Shown: positions 42,458 through 52,311, numbered from the stretch's first letter. The stretch is DNA of 64,000 nucleotides from Pararhodobacter aggregans (GCF_003075525.1 NZ_QDDR01000002.1:62001-126000); one strand, 5' to 3'. The notes: generated by a model from the letters alone, not told the origin. Program-made: numbers and translations.

Positions 42458-45400
42458 ATGGCTGAGCGGATCCTGCTGGGCGGTGCCCCCGAGGGCTTTG
42501 ACGCCGACCTCCTGCGCCGCGAGGTCGCCAGGCGCGGCGCGCCGCTGATCCATGTCGCGCGCGACGACAAGCGGCTGGAGGCGATGCGCCGGGCGCTGGC
42601 CTTCTTCGCCCCCGATCTGGTGGTGCTGACGCTGCCCGCCTGGGATTGCCTGCCCTATGACCGCGTCTCGCCGAACCCCGAGATCGTCGCCCGCCGGATG
42701 GCGACGCTGGCCGGCCTTGCGCAGGGGGTGCCGGGGCCCTTCGTCCTGCTGACGACGCTGAGCGCGGCAATGCAGAAGCTCCCCGCGCGCGAGACGGTCG
42801 CGGCGTCGAGCTTCATCGCCGAGGTCGGGCGCCGCGTCGATGAAGGCGCGCTGCGGAACTACCTGGCGCGGATGGGTTATTCCCCCAGCCCGACGGTGAC
42901 CGAGCCCGGCGATTTCGCGGTTCGGGGCGGGATCGTCGACATCTATCCGCCGGGCGATGCCGAGCCGGTGCGGCTCGATCTCTTCGGCGATGTGCTGGAC
43001 GGGCTGCGCCATTTCGACCCCGGCACCCAGCGCACCACCGGCAAGCTGGACCGGCTGGAACTGGCGCCCGCCTCCGAGGTGATCCTGGACGAGGCCTCCA
43101 TCGCCCGCTTCCGGCAGACCTATCGCGTCGAATTCGGCGCGGCCGGGACCGATGATCCGCTCTACGAGGCGGTCAGCGCCGGGCGCAAGCATCAGGGGAT
43201 GGAGCATTGGCTGGGCTATTTCCATGCCCGGCTGGAGACGATCTTCGACTATCTGCCCGGCGCGAGCGTCATGCTGGACGACCAGTCGGCCGCCGTTCGT
43301 GCCGCCCGGTGGGAGACGATCGCCGACCAATACCAGAACCGGCAGGAGGCGCTGAGCCACAAGGCCCGGGTCGATACCGTCTACAAACCCGCCGCACCTG
43401 ACACGCTCTATCTGGACGATGCCGGCTGGGACGCGGCGCTGGCCGGCCAGCGGGTGATCCAGCTCTCGCCCCTGCCGCAGCCGCCGGGGCCCGGCGTTCT
43501 GGACGCGCAAGGCCGCGCCGGGCGCAATTTCTCGCTGGAGCGCCAGCAGGATAACGTCAACATCTTCAAGGCCCTGCGCGACCATGTTCAGAAAGAGCGC
43601 GAGACCCGCGCCGTGGTCATCGCCTCTTGGTCCGAGGGGGCGCGCGACCGGCTGCAGGGGCTTCTGGCCGAGCACAAGCTGAAGGACGCCAAGCTGATCG
43701 CCGACGCCCGCGGGATCGGTGCCAAGGGTCAGGTCTCGCTGGCCGTCTGGCCGCTGGAGGCCGGGTTCGTGACGCCGGATCTGGTGGTGATCTCGGAACA
43801 GGACGTTCTGGGCGAGCGGCTGGTGCGCGGCCCCAGGCGCCGCAAGGCCGAGAATTTCCTGTCCGAGGCGCAGAGCCTTTCGCCCGGCGACCTGGTCGTG
43901 CATGTCGAGCACGGGGTCGGCCGCTATCTGGGGCTGGAAACCATCACCGCGATGAAGGCCCCGCATGAATGTCTGGCCTTGGAATACGCGGGCGGCGACA
44001 AGCTCTATCTTCCCGTTGAAAACATTGAACTTCTCAGCCGGTATGGCCACGAGGAAGGGCTTCTGGACAAGCTGGGCGGCGGCGCCTGGCAGGCCAAGAA
44101 AGCCCGCCTCAAGCAGCGCATCCGCGAGGTTGCCGACAAGCTGATCCGCATCGCCGCCGAGCGCGAGCTGCGCAAGGCGCCGGTGCTGAACCCGCCCGAG
44201 GGCATGTGGGAGGCCTTCGCCGCCCGCTTCCCCTATGCCGAGACCGAGGACCAGCTGAAGGCCATCGAGGACGTGATCGAGGATTTCGACCGCGGCCGGC
44301 CGATGGACCGTCTGGTGGTCGGCGACGTGGGTTTCGGCAAGACCGAGGTGGCGATGCGCGCCGCCTTCATCGCCGCCATGTCGGGCTTGCAGGTGGCGGT
44401 CATCTGCCCGACGACGCTGCTGGCCCGCCAGCATTTCCACAGCTTTTCCGAACGCTTCCGCGGCTTTCCTCTTGTTGTCAGACAATTGTCCCGCTTCGTT
44501 TCGGCCAAGGATGCCTCGGCCACACGGACGGGGATTTCCGACGGCACCGTCGATATTGTGGTCGGCACCCATGCGCTGCTGGCCAAGGCGGTCAAGTTCC
44601 GCAACCTCGGCCTGATGGTCATCGACGAGGAGCAGCATTTCGGCGTCACGCACAAGGAACGGCTCAAGGAGATGAGGTCTGACATTCACGTCCTGACCCT
44701 CACCGCGACGCCGATCCCCCGCACGCTGCAATTGTCGCTGACCGGGGTGCGCGACCTGTCGCTGATCTCGACCCCGCCGATCGACCGGCTGGCGATCCGC
44801 ACCTATGTCAGCGAATTCGACACGGTCACGATCCGCGAGGCGCTGCTGCGCGAACGGTTCCGGGGCGGGCAGTCGTTCTATGTCGTGCCGCGCATCAAGG
44901 ACCTGCCGGATATCGAGGATTTCCTGAAAACCCAGGTGCCCGAGGTCTCGGTCCTGGTCGCCCATGGCCAGATGGCGGCGGGCGAACTCGATGAGCGGAT
45001 GAACGCCTTCTACGACGGCAAATATGACGTGCTGCTGGCCACGACCATCGTCGAATCCGGGCTGGATATTCCCCGCGCCAACACGATGATCGTGCACCGC
45101 GCCGATATGTTCGGCCTGTCGCAGCTCTATCAGATCCGGGGGCGCGTGGGGCGGTCCAAGACCCGCGCCTATTGCTACCTGACGACGAAACCCCGCACGC
45201 CGCTGACCCCGCAGGCCGAGCGGCGGTTGAAAGTGCTGGGCTCCATCGACAGCCTGGGCGCAGGCTTTACCATCGCCTCGCAGGACATGGACCTGAGGGG
45301 CGCGGGCAATATCCTCGGCGAAGAACAATCGGGCCATATCAACGAGGTAGGCTACGAACTTTACCAGCAGATGCTGGAAGAGACGATCACCAGGCTGCGC

Positions 45401-45877
45401 TCGGGCGAGTTGCAGGACCTGACCGACGGCGCCTGGGCGCCGCAGATCAACCTCGGCGTGCCGGTGCTGATCCCCGATACCTATGTCACCGATCTGGACG
45501 TGCGGCTGGGGCTTTACCGGCGGCTGGCAACGCTGGAGAAGAAGGTCGAGTTCGAGGGTTTCGCCGCCGAACTCATCGACCGCTTCGGCGAGCTGCCGCG
45601 TGAGGTCAACACCTTGCTGGCCGTCGTTCGGATCAAGGCGCTGTGCAAGAAGGCGCAGATCGCCCGGCTGGACGCGGGGCCGAAGGGCGCCACGGTTCAG
45701 TTCCACCTCGACAAGTTCCCCAATCCCAAGGGCTTGGTTGAGTTTCTTCACACCCATCCGGGCGCGAAAATTCGCGACAACAAGCTGGTCCTGCCGCAGG
45801 AATGGACCAGCGAGAAGGACCGACTGCGCGGTGCCTTCGCCATCGCCCGTGACCTTGCCGAGAAGGCCGCCGTCTGA
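42458..45877 (+). CDS. mfd: Transcription-repair coupling factor Mfd
   Basis: 1139 residues, the normal length. Order: UvrB-homology module (about 1-350), RNA-polymerase-interaction domain (about 450-540, LSPGDLVVHVEHGVGRYLG), SF2 translocase with Walker A GDVGFGKTEVA near 624 and DEEQ box near 721, RecG-like motor motifs (YQIRGRVGRSKTRAYCYL) and the C-terminal TRCF domain. It removes stalled RNA polymerase at lesions and recruits UvrA. It is separated by 53 bases from the NYN gene. Confidence 0.97.
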   Translation: MAERILLGGAPEGFDADLLRREVARRGAPLIHVARDDKRLEAMRRALAFFAPDLVVLTLPAWDCLPYDRVSPNPEIVARRMATLAGLAQGVPGPFVLLTTLSAAMQKLPARETVAASSFIAEVGRRVDEGALRNYLARMGYSPSPTVTEPGDFAVRGGIVDIYPPGDAEPVRLDLFGDVLDGLRHFDPGTQRTTGKLDRLELAPASEVILDEASIARFRQTYRVEFGAAGTDDPLYEAVSAGRKHQGMEHWLGYFHARLETIFDYLPGASVMLDDQSAAVRAARWETIADQYQNRQEALSHKARVDTVYKPAAPDTLYLDDAGWDAALAGQRVIQLSPLPQPPGPGVLDAQGRAGRNFSLERQQDNVNIFKALRDHVQKERETRAVVIASWSEGARDRLQGLLAEHKLKDAKLIADARGIGAKGQVSLAVWPLEAGFVTPDLVVISEQDVLGERLVRGPRRRKAENFLSEAQSLSPGDLVVHVEHGVGRYLGLETITAMKAPHECLALEYAGGDKLYLPVENIELLSRYGHEEGLLDKLGGGAWQAKKARLKQRIREVADKLIRIAAERELRKAPVLNPPEGMWEAFAARFPYAETEDQLKAIEDVIEDFDRGRPMDRLVVGDVGFGKTEVAMRAAFIAAMSGLQVAVICPTTLLARQHFHSFSERFRGFPLVVRQLSRFVSAKDASATRTGISDGTVDIVVGTHALLAKAVKFRNLGLMVIDEEQHFGVTHKERLKEMRSDIHVLTLTATPIPRTLQLSLTGVRDLSLISTPPIDRLAIRTYVSEFDTVTIREALLRERFRGGQSFYVVPRIKDLPDIEDFLKTQVPEVSVLVAHGQMAAGELDERMNAFYDGKYDVLLATTIVESGLDIPRANTMIVHRADMFGLSQLYQIRGRVGRSKTRAYCYLTTKPRTPLTPQAERRLKVLGSIDSLGAGFTIASQDMDLRGAGNILGEEQSGHINEVGYELYQQMLEETITRLRSGELQDLTDGAWAPQINLGVPVLIPDTYVTDLDVRLGLYRRLATLEKKVEFEGFAAELIDRFGELPREVNTLLAVVRIKALCKKAQIARLDAGPKGATVQFHLDKFPNPKGLVEFLHTHPGAKIRDNKLVLPQEWTSEKDRLRGAFAIARDLAEKAAV

Positions 45878-45930
45878 GCCCTTGCGCCCCCGGCGGCCCC
45901 GGCCCATCCTGTCCCCGAAAGGAGCCCTTC

Positions 45931-46632
45931 ATGGCCCGAAACGGAACCCCGATCCTGGCTGTCCTTGTGGATGCCGACAATTCCTCGCCAAAATGGGCGG
46001 AATCGATCTTCGAGGAGATTGCCAGCCTCGGCGAAGCCTCGGTGCGCCGCATCTACGGCGATTTCTCGCGCCAGCAGATGTCCGGCTGGCAGGAGAAACT
46101 GCCGGCGCTGGCGCTGGTGCCGCACCATCAACCTGCGAATACCGTTGGGAAAAATTCGTCTGACATTGCCCTGGTGATCGACGCCATGGACCTGCTGCAT
46201 TCGGGCCGGTTCGACGGCTTCGTGCTGGTTTCGTCGGACAGTGATTTCACCCGGCTGGCCAGCCGCATCCGCGAACAGGGGCTCGATGTCTACGGCATCG
46301 GCCAGCAGAAAACGCCCGAGGCCTTCCGCAAGGCCTGCAAGCGTTTCATCTTCGTGGAAAACCTGATCAAGGAACCCGAGCCTCAGGTGCCGCTGCCCTC
46401 GAAAGCCTCGCCGCGCGACGCCGTGGTCCTGATCAACGCCGCGATGCATGCCCTTGATCCGGAAGGCGAATGGTTCCCGCTGGGGCTGATCGGCCAGACC
46501 ATCCAGTCGACGCATCCTGATTTCGACAGCCGGTCCTTTGGCTGCGGGAAATTGTCCGATCTGGTGGAAAAGGCGGGGCGCTATCAGATGCGCCGCGTCG
46601 GCGCGCAGGTCGAGGTCCGGCGCAAGGACTGA
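45931..46632 (+). CDS. NYN-domain (PIN-like) ribonuclease with C-terminal OST-HTH/LOTUS domain
   Basis: 233 residues. N-terminal NYN/DUF88 domain with the acidic metal-binding residues Asp14 and Asp16 (VLVDADN), ALVIDAMDLLH and LVSSDSDFTRLASRI (conserved Asp cluster). Residues from about 160 form an OST-HTH/LOTUS winged-helix domain (SPRDAVVLINAAMHAL through FGCGKLSDLVEKAGRYQM), which in other proteins binds RNA. It likely cleaves or processes RNA; the target is unknown. A GGAG precedes the ATG. Confidence 0.88.
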   Translation: MARNGTPILAVLVDADNSSPKWAESIFEEIASLGEASVRRIYGDFSRQQMSGWQEKLPALALVPHHQPANTVGKNSSDIALVIDAMDLLHSGRFDGFVLVSSDSDFTRLASRIREQGLDVYGIGQQKTPEAFRKACKRFIFVENLIKEPEPQVPLPSKASPRDAVVLINAAMHALDPEGEWFPLGLIGQTIQSTHPDFDSRSFGCGKLSDLVEKAGRYQMRRVGAQVEVRRKD

Positions 46633-46636
46633 CGGA

Positions 46637-46665
46637 AAACCCCCGCCGGGCGGACCCGGCGGGGG
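46637..46665 (-). terminator. Terminator shared by the NYN gene and mscL
   Basis: CCCCGCCGGG (46641-46650) and CCCGGCGGGG (46655-46664) form a perfect 10-bp stem. On the minus strand GTTTTCC follows; it lies after the stops of the convergent genes. Confidence 0.8.
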
Positions 46666-46688
46666 AAGATCTCAGGCCGCGGTATCCG

Positions 46689-47144
46689 TCAGGCGGTGCG
46701 GTCCTTCAGCAGGTCGCGGATCTCGGCCAGCAGCGACTCGGTCGAGGGGGGCGGGGGCGCGGCGGGTTCCTCGGCGGCGGGGGCCTGGACCTTTTCGGCG
46801 CGCATGGCCGAATCCTTGATCTTGTTCACGCCCTTGACCAGCATGAACACGACCCAGGCGATGATCACGAAGTTGATCACCGCGGTGATGAAGGACCCAT
46901 AGGCAAAGACAGCCGCGCCCGCTTCGCGCGCGGTATCGAGGCCCGCATTGGCGGGCACGTCGCCCGACATCACCCAATACATGTTCTTGAAGTCGATGCC
47001 GCCGATGATGAGTCCGATGATCGGGTTGATAAGATCGGCGACCATGGAGCTGACGATGGCGGTGAAAGCCGCCCCGACGATGATACCCACGGCCATGTCC
47101 ATGACATTGCCCCGGGCGATGAAGTCCCTGAATTCCTTGAGCAT
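46689..47144 (-). CDS. mscL: Large-conductance mechanosensitive channel MscL
   Basis: 151 residues. N-terminal amphipathic helix [22 protein letters not shown]1 ([20 protein letters not shown]), periplasmic loop, TM2 ([22 protein letters not shown]) and a Pro/Ala linker before the C-terminal helix [15 protein letters not shown]. It opens under osmotic downshock to release solutes. Convergent with the NYN gene. Confidence 0.96.
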   Translation of the reverse strand: MLKEFRDFIARGNVMDMAVGIIVGAAFTAIVSSMVADLINPIIGLIIGGIDFKNMYWVMSGDVPANAGLDTAREAGAAVFAYGSFITAVINFVIIAWVVFMLVKGVNKIKDSAMRAEKVQAPAAEEPAAPPPPSTESLLAEIRDLLKDRTA

Positions 47145-47276
47145 AGATTGTCCCCTCTGCGTTTCTTCGGCGTGACGCTTGAACCGGGTTCACCGGCTGT
47201 TTACCTCGTCCCGGGCGATGATGCGCGCGGCGCAGGCCAATTCCAAGGCCCATTTGCCGCCTTAGCCGGAGTTCCC

Positions 47277-47993
47277 ATGACCCGTTCCACCGTGACCCGC
47301 CTGACCGATCACCCGATCACCCGCCGCTGGCCCGCCGCCAATCCCGATGTGTTGCAGCTTTACTCGCTGCCGACGCCCAACGGGATCAAGGTCGGCGTCA
47401 TGCTGGAAGAAACCGGCATCCCCTACGAGGGGCATCGCGTCAATTTCGGCGACAACGATCAGCTCACGCCCGAGTTCCTGTCGCTCAATCCCAACAACAA
47501 GATCCCGGCGATCCTGGACCCGAACGGGCCGGGGGGGGCGCCGCTCGCGCTGTTCGAATCCGGGGCGATCCTGCTCTATCTGGCCGAGAAATCCGGGAAA
47601 TTCCTGCCCGAGGATCCCGCGCTGCGCTGGCAGGCGGTGCAATGGCTGATGTGGCAGATGGGCGGCGTCGGGCCGATGTTCGGGCAGCTGGGCTTCTTCC
47701 ACAAATTCGCCGGGAAAGAGATCGAGGACAAGCGCCCCTTCGAACGCTACCGCGCCGAATCCGAGCGTCTGCTCAAGGTGCTGGACGGCCAGCTTGAAGG
47801 CCGCGACTGGATCGTCGGCGCGTATTCCGTGGCCGATATCGCCATCGCCCCCTGGGTCCGCTCGCTGACCGGGTTCTACGAGGCGGGGCCGCTGGTCGGC
47901 TTCGATGGGCTGAAGAACGTCCCCGCCTGGATGGAGCGCTTCCTGGCCCGGCCGGCGGTGCAGCGCGGCCTCGACGTTCCGGCAGCGGGCTGA
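47277..47993 (+). CDS. Glutathione S-transferase, YghU/Ure2-like
   Basis: 238 residues. Thioredoxin-like domain (LYSLPTPNGIKVGVMLEETG, NPNNKIPAILDPNG, LFESGAILLYLAEK) and helical domain with WQMGGVGPMFGQLGFF, a YghU-type hallmark, and YSVADIAIAPWVR. Members often reduce disulfides with glutathione. A CGGAG at 47267-47271 sets the ATG; the longer frame starting at 47148 is not supported. Confidence 0.88.
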   Translation: MTRSTVTRLTDHPITRRWPAANPDVLQLYSLPTPNGIKVGVMLEETGIPYEGHRVNFGDNDQLTPEFLSLNPNNKIPAILDPNGPGGAPLALFESGAILLYLAEKSGKFLPEDPALRWQAVQWLMWQMGGVGPMFGQLGFFHKFAGKEIEDKRPFERYRAESERLLKVLDGQLEGRDWIVGAYSVADIAIAPWVRSLTGFYEAGPLVGFDGLKNVPAWMERFLARPAVQRGLDVPAAG

Positions 47994-48174
47994 GCGGGGC
48001 AGGGCGCGGGTGTCTTTGTTCAGTCACGGCTGAACATTCCGCTTGCGCCCGACCCATGCGCGTGTCACGAAGCCACAGTTCACCGGGTGCTTGATCCCGC
48101 CCCGGGGGGCGGCATTGCCAAGCGCGCGGCCCCTGTGGCAAGAGGGGCTGACAGACCCAGACGGAGCCCGTGCC

Positions 48175-48828
48175 ATGTCCGCTTTCGCCGCCCGCCGTAC
48201 CGTGATGGTCGACACTCAGGTTCGCCCTTCGGACGTGACCAAGCTGCCGATCATTCAGGCGATGCTGACCATCCCTCGCGAACGTTTCGTGCCCGGCCCG
48301 ATGGTCGAGGCCGCCTATATCGGCGAGAATGTCGCGCTGGGGGGCGGGCGTGTGCTGCTGGAGCCGCGCACGCTGGCCAAGATGCTGGATACGCTGGATA
48401 TCAAGCCCTCGGATCTGGTGCTCGACCTGGCCGTGGCCACCGGCTATTCCAGCGCCGTCATCGCCCATATGGCGCAGGCCGTCGTCGCGGTGGAGGCCGA
48501 TGAGAGCCTTGCCGCCGAAGCTGGCGCCGCACTCGAATCGATCGGCGTGACCAATGTCGCGCTGGAGACGGGCGCCCCCACCGCGGGCGCCCCGGAACAC
48601 GGTCCCTATGACGCGATCATCGTCGAAGGCGGGATCGAGGTTTTTCCGGCTGCTCTGGAATCGCAAGTGAAGGAGGGCGGCCGCGTCGTCGCCATCTTCA
48701 TGCAGGGCGCGCTCGGCACGGTTCGTCTGGGCGTGCGTCACGGCGACGGAATCCGCTGGCGGGATGCGTTCAACGCGACGGCGCCGGTGCTCGAGGGCTT
48801 TGCCGCCGAACGGGGCTTTGCCCTTTAA
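48175..48828 (+). CDS. Protein-L-isoaspartate O-methyltransferase family protein
   Basis: 217 residues. SAM-dependent methyltransferase fold; VLDLAVATGYSSAVIAHMA is the SAM-binding motif I. PCMT family members repair isoaspartyl residues. The N-terminal substrate-binding part resembles PCMT (IPRERFVPGP, YIGENVALGGGR) but the typical TISQPY-like motif is replaced by ALGGGRVLLEPR. The gene is immediately upstream of a TolC-like gene, an arrangement that recurs in Rhodobacterales, so a link to secretion is possible but unproven. Confidence 0.8.
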   Translation: MSAFAARRTVMVDTQVRPSDVTKLPIIQAMLTIPRERFVPGPMVEAAYIGENVALGGGRVLLEPRTLAKMLDTLDIKPSDLVLDLAVATGYSSAVIAHMAQAVVAVEADESLAAEAGAALESIGVTNVALETGAPTAGAPEHGPYDAIIVEGGIEVFPAALESQVKEGGRVVAIFMQGALGTVRLGVRHGDGIRWRDAFNATAPVLEGFAAERGFAL

Positions 48829-48881
48829 CACAGGCACACGCCCGCGCGGGCGAGGGCCGGACCCAAAGCACGGAGGGCGCG

Positions 48882-50279
48882 ATGAGCGTTCGCATACGGA
48901 TACGCGCTGCCCTGAGTGCGAGCGCGCTGGCTCTGGCTCTGGCCGCCCCCGCGTCGGCCGATTCGCTGGCGGATGCGCTGGTTGCGGCCTATCGCAATTC
49001 GAACCTGCTGGAACAGAACCGTGCCCTGTTGCGCGCCGCGGACGAGGATGTGCAGCAGGCGATCTCGGCGCTCTATCCGGTGGTGAGTTTCGCGACCACC
49101 GCGCTCAGCACCGCCTCGGGCACGCCCGATTACCGGCTGAGCTTCGGCATCACCGCCTCCATCCCGGTCTATGATTTCGGCCGCAACCGCCGCGCCATCG
49201 ACATGACCCATGAGATGGTTCTCTCGACCCGCTCGGCGCTGGTGGTGATCGAGCAGAACGTGCTGCTGAACGCCGTCTCGTCCTACATGGGGCTCTATAC
49301 CAACCTGCAGACCCTGCAATTGCAGCGCAACAACGTGGGCGTCATCAGCGAACAGCTGCGCGCCGCGCGCGAGCGTTTCGAACTGGGCGATTCGACCCGC
49401 ACCGATGTCGCGCTGGCCGAGGCCCGCCTCGCCGCCTCGCGTTCGGCGCTGGCCGCCGCGCAGGGCGATGTCGCCATCTCGCGTGAGCAATATAACCTCG
49501 CCGTCGGGCAATATCCCGCCGAACTGGCGGCGCCGCCCCGGCTGCCGCGCCTGCCCTCGTCGCTCGAGGAAGCGCAGGACATCGCCCGGCGCAATCATCC
49601 GGCCATCACCCAGGCCCAGCACGAGGTCGCCGCCGCCGACATCTCGACCGAGATCGCCGGGCTGGAGCGTCGCGGCACCGTCACGGGCTCGGTCGGGCTC
49701 AGCGCCGATATCACCCGCGCCCGTCCGCTGCCGGAAACCCGCGACAGCGATGTCAGCGCCTCGGTCACCTATCAGGTGCCGCTCTTCAACGCCGGCCGCC
49801 TGCGGTCGGTCGAACGGCAGGGCATCGCCCGCGCCCAGTCGCGCCGCTCGGCGCTACATCAGACCGTGGCCATCGTCCAGCAATCGGTGGCCGCCAGCTG
49901 GGCGCAGCTGCAGATCGCCCGTGCGACGCTCAGCGCCGGGGATCTGCAGATCTCGGCCGCGCAATCGGCCTATGATGCGGTGCGCGCGGAAGCGGAGCTG
50001 GGCTCGCGCACCACGCTCGATGTGCTCGACGCCGAGCAGGAGCTGCTGGACGCCCGTTCCTCGCGCATCCTGGCGGCGGCGAATGTGCAGCTCGCGGCCT
50101 ACAGCCTGCTCGAGTCGATGGGTCAACTGACGGTTTCGGCCCTGAACCTCGGCATCCCGACCTATGATGTCGAGGCTTATTCGGCCACGCTGCCCCATGC
50201 CACGCAGGGCCGCACGCCCTCGCCGCAGGGCGCGGCGCTGGACCGGATCATGGGCCGCCACCGCAACAGCGCTCCCTGA
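48882..50279 (+). CDS. tolC: TolC-family outer membrane channel protein
   Basis: 465 residues, signal peptide to about residue 26 (APASADSL). Two outer-membrane-efflux repeats: RAANL-like helical hairpins (SALYPVVSFATTALS, VVIEQNVLLNAVSSYMG; FNAGRLRSVERQGIARA, ARTLDVLDAEQELLDA-type region). It forms the trimeric outer membrane duct for type I secretion or RND pumps. A GGAGG lies just before the ATG. No inner membrane pump gene lies in the window. Confidence 0.9.
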   Translation: MSVRIRIRAALSASALALALAAPASADSLADALVAAYRNSNLLEQNRALLRAADEDVQQAISALYPVVSFATTALSTASGTPDYRLSFGITASIPVYDFGRNRRAIDMTHEMVLSTRSALVVIEQNVLLNAVSSYMGLYTNLQTLQLQRNNVGVISEQLRAARERFELGDSTRTDVALAEARLAASRSALAAAQGDVAISREQYNLAVGQYPAELAAPPRLPRLPSSLEEAQDIARRNHPAITQAQHEVAAADISTEIAGLERRGTVTGSVGLSADITRARPLPETRDSDVSASVTYQVPLFNAGRLRSVERQGIARAQSRRSALHQTVAIVQQSVAASWAQLQIARATLSAGDLQISAAQSAYDAVRAEAELGSRTTLDVLDAEQELLDARSSRILAAANVQLAAYSLLESMGQLTVSALNLGIPTYDVEAYSATLPHATQGRTPSPQGAALDRIMGRHRNSAP

Positions 50280-50357
50280 GCGCGTCCTCTCCGATCCGCC
50301 ATTGTTTCGAGGGCCTTCCTTCGCTATCCTCGTTTCAAAACGAGCAGAGGCCAATCC

Positions 50358-51053
50358 ATGTCGGACGCAATGACCAATCGCGAGATTGAGGACGTTCTCA
50401 CGTCGATCCGTCGTCTGGTTGCGCAGGAAGGCGGGCGCGGGGCGGAAGCCGGGCGGCTGATCCTGACCGAGGCCCAGCGCGTCAATGCGGCACCCGAGGC
50501 CGAGGCCGAGCAAGACGCGGACGCGGCGCAGGTCGCCATCCCGGCCCCCGATTTCGGCAAGCTCGAAGCGACCATCGCCGAGCTGGAAGCCGCCTTTGCC
50601 ACCAGTGAATTCGAAGGCGACAACGCCGCCGACAGCGAGGCGCCGCGCGCCTCGAACGTGACGGAACTCTACGGCCGCCTCAGCTTCGCCCATCGTGGCA
50701 AGGAGGCCGAGGTCGCGACCCAGGCCGAACCGGCGACGGCCGCGGCCACCGTCGCTGTCGCCGACCCGCCCGCCTCGGTGGAACCGGCGCCGGAAGCCCC
50801 CGCCATGACTGACGCCCCCGCCGCCGAACCGGCCGCGGACCTCGCCGATTACCTCCACGCCGCGGCGAATGACGACGCGGCGCTGCCGGGCGAGGACGAG
50901 GCCTTCCTCGACGAGGAGACCCTGCGCCTCCTCGTCGCGCAGATCGTCCGCGAAGAGCTGAAAGGCCAGCTGGGCGAGCGCATCACCCAGCAGGTCCGCA
51001 AGCTGGTCCGGGCCGAGATCGCCAAGGCCCTGGACGAGCGCTCCTACCTCTGA
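50358..51053 (+). CDS. PopZ-like/DUF2497-like acidic protein
   Basis: 231 residues. The N-terminus IEDVLTSIRRLVAQEGG resembles the first motif of DUF2497/PopZ proteins (EEILASIRRIISED type), a long acidic Ala/Pro/Glu-rich disordered centre follows, and the C-terminus LRLLVAQIVREELKGQLGER with RKLVRAEIAKAL resembles the PopZ oligomerisation helices. PopZ organises the cell pole and anchors centromeres in many alphaproteobacteria. The match is pattern-based. Gene ends 10 bases inside the convergent MFS gene. Confidence 0.6.
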   Translation: MSDAMTNREIEDVLTSIRRLVAQEGGRGAEAGRLILTEAQRVNAAPEAEAEQDADAAQVAIPAPDFGKLEATIAELEAAFATSEFEGDNAADSEAPRASNVTELYGRLSFAHRGKEAEVATQAEPATAAATVAVADPPASVEPAPEAPAMTDAPAAEPAADLADYLHAAANDDAALPGEDEAFLDEETLRLLVAQIVREELKGQLGERITQQVRKLVRAEIAKALDERSYL

Positions 51054-52207
51054 GCGGCCCTTAGCGCCGCCCAGCCCAGGATCAGAAAACTCAGCGTGAA
51101 GCCGATGATGGCCAGCGACAGCGCCTGCCATCCGTAGCGCGTGACCAGCCCGCCGATCAGCGGCGGGCCGAGGAAGGCGCCGATGCTGCCCAGCTGGGCG
51201 ATAAGCCCGTTGGTCGGCCCGACCTCGGCCGGTGAGGGGGCAAGCCGCGGCACGGCGGCAAAGGTGAAGCCGGTCAGCACCCCCGAGCCATAGACCGCGA
51301 TGACCGCGGCGGTCATCGCCGCCCCCAGCCCCAGCCGCGGATCGAAGGCGGGCAGGGCGCAGAGCAGCAGCGGCGCCCCCGCCAGCCCGATCAGCAGGCG
51401 CGGCCGGATCCGGCTGCCGATCAGCCCGTAGGACAGGCTCCCGGCAATCGCCGCCAGCGCCACGAGCCCGGTGGCCCGCCCGGCCTCGGCCTGGGTGAAG
51501 CCGCGCATCTCGATCAGGAAACTCGGCATCATGCTCATCAGGGCCAGCGTGACCAGCGTCATGCCCAGAAACGCCGCCCCCAGCAGCCAGGCCGCCGCCC
51601 CCAGCCGCCCGCGCTGCGGCGCAGGGCCGGGCGGGGCGGCCACGCCCTCCGGTGCGCGGGGCAGGGCGCGCAGGGCGATCAGCGCCGCGCCCGCCACCAG
51701 CAGCGCATTGGCCACAAACCAGCCGCGCCAGCCCCAGGCGACAGAGAGCGTGCCGCCCGCCATCGCCGCCAGGCTCAGCCCGAAGGTGAAGAAGGTGCCC
51801 CAGAGCGCCAGTGCCGCCTGCTGGTCACGGCCCCGCGCCTCTTCGGCCATCAGCGTCGGCGCGGCGACGACGATGGCCAGATAGCCGATCCCCTCGATCC
51901 CGCGCAGCAAGGTCAGCAGCAGCGCATTGGGCGCGGCACTCGCCGCCAGCGCCGCCAGGGCCAGCAGCCCCGCCCCCAGCAACAGCGCGCTCCGCGCCCC
52001 CCGCCGTCCGACCCAGATGCCCGCCGCCACCCCCAGAAGCGCCGAGGGCAGGGTGATGGTCGAGATCGCCCAGCCCAGGCTCGCAAGGCTCATCGACAGC
52101 CCCTCGCGCAGATCCTCGGTGGCGGGCGCCAGCCGCCCCACCTGTACCGCGCCGATCACGCCGATGGCATAGGCCAGGACCACCGCCCGCCAGTTCGTGC
52201 CCGCCAT
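51044..52207 (-). CDS. Major facilitator superfamily transporter
   Basis: 387 residues with about 12 membrane helices and the MFS A-motif-like GIWVGRRGARSALLLGAG in loop 2-3. The second half has GLIGSRIRPRLLIGLAG. The substrate is not identifiable. It overlaps the PopZ-like gene by 10 bases at the 3' ends. Confidence 0.85.
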   Translation of the reverse strand: MAGTNWRAVVLAYAIGVIGAVQVGRLAPATEDLREGLSMSLASLGWAISTITLPSALLGVAAGIWVGRRGARSALLLGAGLLALAALAASAAPNALLLTLLRGIEGIGYLAIVVAAPTLMAEEARGRDQQAALALWGTFFTFGLSLAAMAGGTLSVAWGWRGWFVANALLVAGAALIALRALPRAPEGVAAPPGPAPQRGRLGAAAWLLGAAFLGMTLVTLALMSMMPSFLIEMRGFTQAEAGRATGLVALAAIAGSLSYGLIGSRIRPRLLIGLAGAPLLLCALPAFDPRLGLGAAMTAAVIAVYGSGVLTGFTFAAVPRLAPSPAEVGPTNGLIAQLGSIGAFLGPPLIGGLVTRYGWQALSLAIIGFTLSFLILGWAALRAAQR

Positions 52208-52288
52208 GCCCTTGCCCCCGCAGTCTTGTTTCGCCGAAACCTACCCGCGGGCCTCCGGGCAAACAACCCGCGCGCGGCAAAGGAAAAA

Positions 52289-52311
52289 GGGCGCCGGTCG
52301 AACCCGCGCCC
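52289..52311 (-). terminator. Terminator downstream of the pyrophosphatase gene
   Basis: GGGCGC/GCGCCC stem (52289-52294 with 52306-52311) with a short inner helix; on the minus strand TTTTTCC follows. It lies beyond copy 3 of the composite repeat. Confidence 0.65.

Noticed and set aside
41954..45907. 1317-codon open frame opposite mfd
   Set aside because: Antisense shadow of mfd with low-complexity composition and no domains.
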